Shown in pieces: positions 57,433 through 64,000 of a stretch of 64,000 nucleotides of DNA. The translations under genes were made by a program, and so were the position numbers. The notes below the pieces were generated by a model. That model had not been told where the DNA came from. It worked only from the letters and a program-made list of their open reading frames with translations, and ran no database searches. The stretch spans positions 53,584,734 through 53,648,733 of the forward strand of contig OY720350.1 in assembly GCA_963082975.1 (NCBI GenBank), in the 5' to 3' direction. Origin of the DNA: Labia minor. Lineage: Eukaryota; Arthropoda; Insecta; Dermaptera; Spongiphoridae. Position 1 is the stretch's first letter. Each line of letters opens with the position of its first letter.

Positions 57433-58046
57433 TGTTTATATATTTATATTTATGTTTGAATCTTGATTAAACAGTATATTTGTAGAAAATATTTGGAATG
57501 TGAATATATATGGGATTCCCTTCATTTCGATTTGTCTAAGTTATTGTTAATGAGAGTTTTTTTTATTATCTATTATCTAAATAGAAAAAATAGGCCAAAT
57601 AATAAATAAGAGTACTCTAGATATAATCAATCATATATGACAGAAGTATAATAAATCCAAGTACTGATGAGGAAAATGATATGATTGAAAATTATATTCA
57701 TTAAAAAAAATTAATCATTTATAAATACAAACAATTTTATATATAATATATCTATATTCTATATATATATGTATAGAATTTCTTCGCGACTCTTGAATCT
57801 CTTGAAACCCCATAAATATCACTCTAACTAATTATTTGAGGAAACATTATATATCTGTCTTTCTGATTATAAAAATAAACTAAAAAAATTAATTTTTATG
57901 CGGAGTGCAAAGACGATCTTTCGAATTTTCATTTTAATTATTTTTTTTTCTTAATTAGAACAATTAATCAAGCAACAGGTGTCAATAAATATGAGAGAAT
58001 CAAAATCGGAGGAAAATCCATCAATGGTTATGATTATTTGAACATA

Positions 58047-58078
<32 letters not shown>

Positions 58079-58282
58079 TTACATCATTGTATAATTATCA
58101 AAAATGGATATTTGAATCTTAAAATCTAATAAATATTATTTATTTTTATTATGATCGCAATCATTTTTGGAAAATAAAATAAAAATTTTATCCATCATTT
58201 ACTTTACAACCTATTTAAATACGAATTATAAATTAAAAATCAAAGGCCCTATTTACACAGTTTAATAATGTTATATAAATTC

Positions 58283-58327
<45 letters not shown>

Positions 58328-58665
58328 ATTTTAAATTCATCCATCAATGAATAAATAATAAATATATATGCATACACGTATGTTGGTTGGTTTAACTAAA
58401 ATTGTGAAATATGTTTTGAGTAGAAAAACAAACCCAACCAACCACTAACACGTTTTATAATAAATCACTTGATTTGTATTCAGTATTTCGATTTTAGAAT
58501 TAATATTATTATAATATATATACATATATAAATGTTGGATCAATCATTCAACATTCAATGAATTTACAATATAATGTAGACTTGTAGACAAACAAAAAAT
58601 GTACCATTCATATATACAATAGTAGAATAGTATTACTATTTAACTTTGACAATCATAGAAATATA
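57433..58665. other. AT-rich intergenic DNA with (CA)n and (TA)n
   Basis: (CA)n at about 58048-58067 and (TA)n at about 58291-58324. An inverted pair of short motifs (ggttggttt near 58385 and aacccaaccaacca near 58431) flanks about 50 bases. No gene. Confidence 0.5.
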
Positions 58666-58667
58666 TA

Positions 58668-59553
58668 CAATGTATTTCAAAAAAACGAAAGATTGCGTTT
58701 TGATAATAATATTTATTTATTTATCAATATTTATGTGTTGTCCCCTTCAAAGTAATCCCCCTCAGATACAATACACTTATGCCAACGGTGGTTCCAATCC
58801 TCAAAGCACTTCTCATAAGCACTTTTCGGTTTAGCCTTGAGCTCTTCCAGCCATGCAGTCTTTATCTCCTCAATTATTGCAAATCTTCGTCCTTTCATAG
58901 GTCTCTTTAGTTTTGGGAACAAGAAAAAGTCACATGGGCCAAATCCGGTGAATATGGTGGCTGAGACATGATTGTGGTGTTGTTTTTGGTCAAAAAATCT
59001 CTCACAAGCAAAGATGAGTGAGCAGTTTTTCCACAATTCTGGACGTTTTCTTCGTATTGTTTCTCGCAAACGACGCATAACTTCAAGATAATACTGTTTA
59101 TGGACCGTACGACCATCTAGTAAGAACTCCTGATGCACCACGCCATTGTAATCGAAGAAAACAGTGAGCTTGGGCGTCCAGAGCGAGGCTCGTCATTGGC
59201 ATCTTCCCGGCCATCTTGGAAGAGTTTGTACCACTTGTAAACATTTTTTTTACTCAGAACAGTTTCACCGCATGCCAGTGTGAACATTTCAAGTGTTTCG
59301 GAGCACTTTATTTTATTTTTTACACAAAATTTGATGCAAATCCTTTGATCCATATTTTCCGATAGTAAAAAAATCGCCGAGCCCGCAAAACACTTATAAT
59401 CTTTACGCCTCTCACAACCAAACAAAAAATGCTATACACTTGAAACTTGGTACAGATGTTCGAGAAGAGTGTATCAACATAACAAAACAAAAAAATCGAA
59501 AGTAAGTTGCCCGCGAAATTTGAAAAGTCACTTTACTTTTCGAACATACCTCG
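58668..59553 (-). mobile_element. Deleted mariner element retaining both ends
   Basis: On the minus strand the 5' end is cgaggtatgttcgaaaagta, a typical mariner tip, with TA at 59554-59555. The other end (from 58668, caatgtatttcaaaaaaacg) is a diverged inverted copy with TA at 58666-58667. At about 886 bp it is some 400 bp shorter than a usual mariner, owing to an internal deletion in the transposase. Confidence 0.78.
58731..59353 (-). pseudogene. Mariner transposase pseudogene, internally deleted
   Basis: The minus-strand start ATG is at 59353 (MDQRICIKFCVKNKIKCSE), followed by the helix-turn-helix region ending YKWYKLFQDGREDANDEPRS. A deletion then removes roughly residues 70-190, including the first catalytic Asp. 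The frame resumes, shifted, at LTVFFDYNGVVHQEFLLDGR, YYLEVMRRLRETIRRKRPEL, loses the second Asp region through a small deletion, and continues through GPCDFFLFPKLKRPMKGRRF (third Asp) to the normal C-terminus KCIVSEGDYFEGDN and a stop at 58731. It is not functional. The lineage differs from the mariners at 16545 and 50460. Confidence 0.82.
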
Positions 59554-59555
59554 TA

Positions 59556-59919
59556 AATATAAATTAAATAATTATTTTTAGTATTTTAAAATAATATTTA
59601 ATACTACCTATTGTTAAATTCAAATGAAAAAATACTGCATGTACGAATACTAGGGTGACATACTGATGTCCATTTCGTACTTTTTTTCAAAATTTTTTCA
59701 ATTTGGTTCTAAAAAAACAAAAGGTAAACCGTTTTGGTGTTTTCGAAATGCTAAAACAAGGTGAATAGGGAATCAAATTTAAAATTGATTGCTTTATTAT
59801 TATTGATTCGAGTTCATCAAATCCGACACATCCAGTCATCATATAGAAATTAAATTTTTGAAATCTTAAAATATAAAGAAACATCAAAACTTATTGATTT
59901 GTTATTTATATATAATTTA
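59556..59919. other. AT-rich intergenic DNA
   Basis: Nothing recognisable. Confidence 0.5.
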
Positions 59920-60095
59920 TTCGAGAAGCCACGCAGTGTGGGAGGAAACATACTTGACTCTCAACCTCGACTAAGGGGTGGAGACCACTCAGCCTCCGAG
60001 ATAAAAATTGGGAAGATACTTGAAATAAAAAGTTGCGCCTCCGATCAAGAAAACCAAGATGAAGGTTAAGAGGATCCTTTCGTAGGATATACAAA
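59920..60095 (+). mobile_element. SINE fragment related to 37466-37722
   Basis: Shares the body block of the SINE at 37466: aagatacttgaaataaaaag, ttgcgcctccgatcaagaaa and aagatgaaggttaagaggat. The head (agaagccacgcagtgtggga) differs and has no clear box B, so it is a truncated or recombinant copy. No duplication seen. Confidence 0.6.
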
Positions 60096-60778
60096 AATCA
60101 AAATTTTTATATCATTTATTTGAAAAATATACATAATAATTATATTATTTATTTATTTATCTTATTTAAATTAAATAATACAATCATAAAATTATTATTA
60201 TTATATTTTGTAAATAAAAATTTGGTTTATTTTGAGAAAGAGCACATGAATTATATTAAGTTGAAAAGTTTTATTTGAAAGGGTAGGCAAGAGATTGCAT
60301 GTTAATGAAGACACCTCGATGACTCTTCCACTGGAAAATATAGGCCAATCCACACATGCACTCATTCCTTGTAACTTCCCTCAGAAACCAGATTAACCAA
60401 CACGATGTAAATTAACTCTCTGTGAAGATATATAGGTGTACACACCCACACTCCCTACCATATCTCACTCACCCTTGCACCTTTTGTTCCTTTATAGCCT
60501 AATTAATTCATCCTGTCAGGGTGGCTAAATTCAATCCATAGAAAATGATTCTCTACTTTTGAAATTCTATCTAATACATGAAGAACTATGAATATATTAA
60601 TGTAAATATAACGTTTCAGATATTAACATTTGTTTATTTATTAAAATTATTTTTTATTCATTAATATAGATAATATACTTATAATATACCATCTAGCAGG
60701 AAAGTTCCACCCCATCCCTTGTCATATTTTTGAACAATAGGTAGTACGTATAATCTACTACAATATTCAGTATGTTTT
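60096..60778. other. Unassigned DNA
   Basis: AT-rich with a less AT-rich stretch at about 60290-60520. No gene or repeat family recognised. Confidence 0.45.
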
Positions 60779-61264
60779 TACTATCTCGCCTGAGATAGTA
60801 TTGCGATCACGACAATTTTCGATGTTGAGATTTTGATGTTTTTATACGTTTTGAAGGTTCGTGAATCATTTTCACTAAGGTTGAGAAAAATATCTGTGTG
60901 TGTATGTATGTAACCAAGATTACGCAAAAACGGTTTGAGCTAGAATGATGAAATTTGGTACATGGACATTATTCAAAATTCATAGTTTTCTATCAACTTT
61001 TGAGAAATGTAGCTCAACCGGAAGAGGGTCATTACCTACAACGTTTTGATTTTTTTTTCTTCTAAAGTGACCGTAAAAATAAGGATATATGTTTGATAAT
61101 TTTTCACATGATTAAAAATTGTATAAAACTGCTATATATAAAATTTCAGCTTGATTGAATCGTTGAAAGTACCAGAATTAATTTTTTAACACTGCAAATC
61201 TCACGTTATCTATGTTATTTAATCCAATTCAAATTTGCGAGATAGTCGAGTGGTGACACTCCAG
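60779..61264 (-). mobile_element. Family A Helentron-like element, internally deleted
   Basis: Both ends are present on the minus strand: ctggagtgtcaccactcg, actatctcgc at the right and the 3' hairpin actatctc-aggc-gagatagt at the left, with an altered loop. About 130 bases of the AT-rich 5' half, including the gcgcgtgag block, are missing. Confidence 0.83.
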
Positions 61265-62289
61265 ATTTTTACTTTTTAAATATATATAATTGAAATAAAC
61301 AATTGGTTAAGGGTTAAGGTATAATATTTTTCAACTTTTACATGTTTAAATAAAAATAGAAATTCATTTTTGCTAACAGTCCTCTATTATAATACCATTA
61401 TTTCTTTAAGCCCATTTGGTATAACATTTAAATAAAAGATAAGAATCTATCTATTTAAATATTGTTTTTATACACATGTAGCAAAAGAAATTGCAATTTT
61501 TGAAATGGTGCTAGTGCATGTTATTTCCTATCATTAAACTATATCTATATCAAATTTTATTGCAATCCATTACCAATATATGTATATTTGTATACGAAAT
61601 ATATATACACCCACATATATACGTATATTATCAATATTATCATATATGAACCTATCGATATAAACATTTACATTTTTATAGATATAATGGAAAAAAATTA
61701 ATTTTATTCTTATTCATTGGAAGAGAAATATTTATTTTTCTAAATGAAATTTATATCCAAAAAGAAATAGAAAGGAAATTTTTTTTTTTTATTAATAGAT
61801 GGAATTTCCTAAATCGTGAAAGAGATTTCCTTTGTCCTTTTAGTGTGCCCACTGACCTTCCCCTTTTCTTTCATTCCCACCACTACTCTCCTTCCTATAC
61901 ACAAACACAGACACACAAATATACTATATATTCATTTTAAGAAGGGAACTGCCTGGGTTGCTTAGAGCACTTTTGGGGATCTTTCGCACCAGTCACGACA
62001 TTCCGAATTGAATTTATACACGCAATCCCCTTCACATTGATCTTTGACTATCTTTCTAGAGGGCCTCCACTTTTACTTACTATCAACCCCATCATTTATG
62101 ATCATTTACATTCATCAGACACACACACACACATTGAAATTACAAAACACTTTGATTTTAAAATTTGTATAATAAATTATTCAGTTGTGACGATTCACTG
62201 TACAAAAAAAAAAAATCAAAACTTAATAGAATTTGTACATATATAATGTTATTTTATTAAAACACACCAATTTTTATTTCGTTATAATT
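61265..62289. other. Unassigned DNA
   Basis: AT-rich to 61840, then mixed composition with (CA)n at about 62120-62133. No gene. Confidence 0.45.
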
Positions 62290-62485
62290 GATAGCTTGTA
62301 GTAAGAAAAGTCGAATCAGCTATAATTACAGGATGAACTGAATGTATAGGCAGCTTGGTCAGGCGGTTATATTTTGGGCAGTTTCGACCGTAAGCAATTA
62401 TTCACTTTTCGATTGAATTGTTGTAACCAAATTAGAACCTTTTATTCTCCATTAATGGTGACCCCAACGTGATCTTGTAAAGATA
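62290..62485 (+). mobile_element. Possible Gypsy-type LTR end with primer-binding site
   Basis: Sequence near 62450-62477 reads ccattaatggtgaccccaac then gtgatcttg. In arthropod Gypsy retrotransposons a very similar phrase follows the 5' LTR (LTR end, then TGGTGACCCC-ACGTGATC, the tRNA primer-binding site). The preceding 160 bases would be the LTR (containing ggcagcttggtcaggcggtt). No gag or pol follows and no second LTR is seen, so this is a relic at most. Confidence 0.45.
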
Positions 62486-62550
62486 AATAGTATTTAAAAT
62501 ATCCGGATCTATTATTTTCTAAACATTTATTAGTTGTACAAAATTAATAG

Positions 62551-62775
62551 GAATTGTCTGACCTCTATGCATTCATTTCCAGACATAGTTAGGGTTATAA
62601 AATCGAAAAGACATGGGAGAGGAAATAAAAAGCGAAAAATATATTGGTCGGGAAACCGATTTGGGGGACGTCCACTTGGAAGGGAGATGGGAGAGGATAG
62701 GGGTTGGATGGTTGTGGCTCAGAATAGAGATTGCTGCAGCCAAGAACTTTCCACAGAGATAGATAGAAAGAAAAA
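62551..62775 (+). pseudogene. LINE reverse-transcriptase C-terminal fragment
   Basis: The plus-strand frame includes SFPDIVRVIKSKRHGRGNKK, GRPLGREMGEDRGWM and a C-terminal CCSQELSTEIDRK equivalent, ending agatagatagaaag. It is the same lineage as 57108-57432 and the Helitron-borne copies, with an internal deletion of the GHVARMGEE segment. Confidence 0.65.
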
Positions 62776-63262
62776 AATCAGTTTTAATAGTTTTAACAGA
62801 ATAAAAAAATAATAATATAATAATTATTTGAGATATATTTATGAAATTGAGATTTGTATAGATTTAGGTAGAGATTAAGAGAGATTCATACTTTATTGGA
62901 CAGTTTCTAGATTAATGAGAAAATGAAATTGACTGATAGGTCAGGGGAAGTTCAATAGAGGAGGAATACAGGAAATGGTAATATCGAATCCTTACCCAAC
63001 CAATCAACTCAACTTCCTTCCGTATTATACAGTGGAATTAGAAATGTTAGTTCAGTTACATATTTTATCATACATTTTGATTTGCTTTTCATTAAGATTT
63101 AAATCTCGTAAACAAGATTATAGTTCTTGATTTAAAGGTTTAGATCTTTTGGTCTTATTGCATCTAATAAATTTACCTAAAGAGTAATTAGGAGCCGTTG
63201 TTTCAAATGACGTTTTCAATTTTTTTTTTTTTTTTATTTTTGTCAGTTTATTTGATAACCCA
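62776..63262. other. AT-rich intergenic DNA
   Basis: Nothing recognisable. Confidence 0.5.
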
Positions 63263-63400
63263 GTGGCGCAACCAGAATTTGCTCCTGGGGGGGGTTTTGA
63301 CTAGCCGCTCCACCTTCCTATGCCCCCCCCCCCCCGGGCTCACTCAAAAACAAATTTTCATTAAGATTTTTTTTTTTATATTAAATATTTAAAAAAGTTT
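63263..63400 (+). mobile_element. Transposon terminus, probably hAT-like
   Basis: cagtggcgcaaccagaattt then gctcctgggggggg resembles the ends of hAT-like elements beginning CAGTGGCG(T/C)A(G/A)CCAG. A poly(C) run at about 63325-63336 follows soon after. The other end was not found. Confidence 0.4.
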
Positions 63401-64000
63401 TGTAAATGAAACACTGATTTTACAAAATCTGGCAAATTTTGTATTTTATTTACTCGTATTCACAGTTTTAGAAAGAAAATATTTTTTTCCAGCTATAAGT
63501 AAACCATTTTAGCTTTCCTCATGAAATAAGGATAGCTTTTACGATGATCGGAAAATTTTTGCTCCGAGATTCTTCGAGATTTCCACTTTTCAGACGGTTC
63601 TGAATCCAAACTTGCAAAAAAAAATTTTGATCCGGCCGGCCGTTCGTTACCAAAATTAAGTCTAAACGAAATGAGATATTATCTTGGGATTTGATATTTA
63701 GATGTTTTTTTTTGGAATGATGGGCGGGGATTGGATTGTTTTTGGACAAGATGGGACCATAAGTAATGCTAGTTTAAAGAGGTGTCAAAACACATTTTAT
63801 TGAATTTCTTTATAAATTCCGATTTTTATGAGAATTATCATATCATATTAAATTTATAGGAAATCGCATTTACTAAAAGTTTCATTATATTCATTTTTAC
63901 CTAAACTTAATAATAAAGGAGTTATTTATAATAAACTACTTTAAGATGTCGAAAGCTTTTCGTCCGCCCGTAGTGGTAGGATAATTTGAAAAAATTAAAC
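63401..64000. other. Unassigned DNA to window end
   Basis: AT-rich, with a short GC-rich patch near 63630-63645 (gatccggccggccgttcg). No gene seen. Confidence 0.4.

Noticed and set aside
62290-62485. A complete LTR retrotransposon
   Set aside because: Only a primer-binding-site-like phrase and one possible LTR end are present; no gag, pol or second LTR.

Overview
This window looks like non-coding, repeat-dense nuclear DNA from an AT-rich arthropod, probably an insect. The reasons are: base composition is roughly three quarters A+T by eye; there is no prokaryotic gene density or operon structure; microsatellites are abundant; and the transposable elements are of kinds common in arthropods (mariner with several transposase lineages, a jockey-like LINE, other LINE reverse-transcriptase fragments, tRNA-derived SINEs, short hAT elements, Helitrons and Helentron-like elements). 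I found no complete host gene. The species cannot be named from the sequence alone.

Layout. 1-6.1 kb: AT-rich DNA with a tRNA-like SINE flanked by perfect 14-bp target-site duplications (1318-1470), Helitron end fragments, a GC-rich island that could be a promoter or first exon (about 3.0-3.15 kb), and a degraded Helitron (4559-5871). 6.1-10.1 kb: a short hAT element, then a 3.3-kb non-autonomous Helitron on the minus strand with both termini (6750-10068) carrying a broken reverse-transcriptase fragment. 11.2-12.9 kb: a hAT-like element split by one Helentron-like element (family A) and cut by another (family B). 13-15 kb: two GC-richer blocks with splice-like borders. 16-22.8 kb: family B, a mariner relic, family C, a plus-strand Helitron fragment and family A. 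24.9-31.8 kb: a 1.36-kb hAT-like element, mariner relics and families A and B. 34.3-36.9 kb: a three-part nest in which a 5'-truncated LINE with an open reverse-transcriptase frame and 14-15-bp duplications, and a family B element, both interrupt an older repeat (GH). 37.5-44.7 kb: a T-tailed SINE, three hAT elements with recognisable 8-bp duplications or near matches, and LINE debris. 45-51.7 kb: more family A, a 256-bp near-perfect palindrome and a 1.2-kb mariner with frameshifts. 52-64 kb: mostly AT-rich DNA, a deleted mariner, SINE, LTR and reverse-transcriptase fragments.

The main pattern is that three repeat families (A with nine copies, B with six copies plus one partial, C with one) share one architecture: a short inverted motif near the 5' end, its complement close to the 3' end, a 3' hairpin, an internal block resembling gatgaaatttggta and a microsatellite. 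This fits non-autonomous Helentron/Helitron2-like elements. One family B insertion can be compared with an unoccupied second copy of its host repeat in the same window. The most gene-like sequence is the LINE reverse transcriptase at 34595-35875. Every other transposase or reverse-transcriptase sequence seen is broken.
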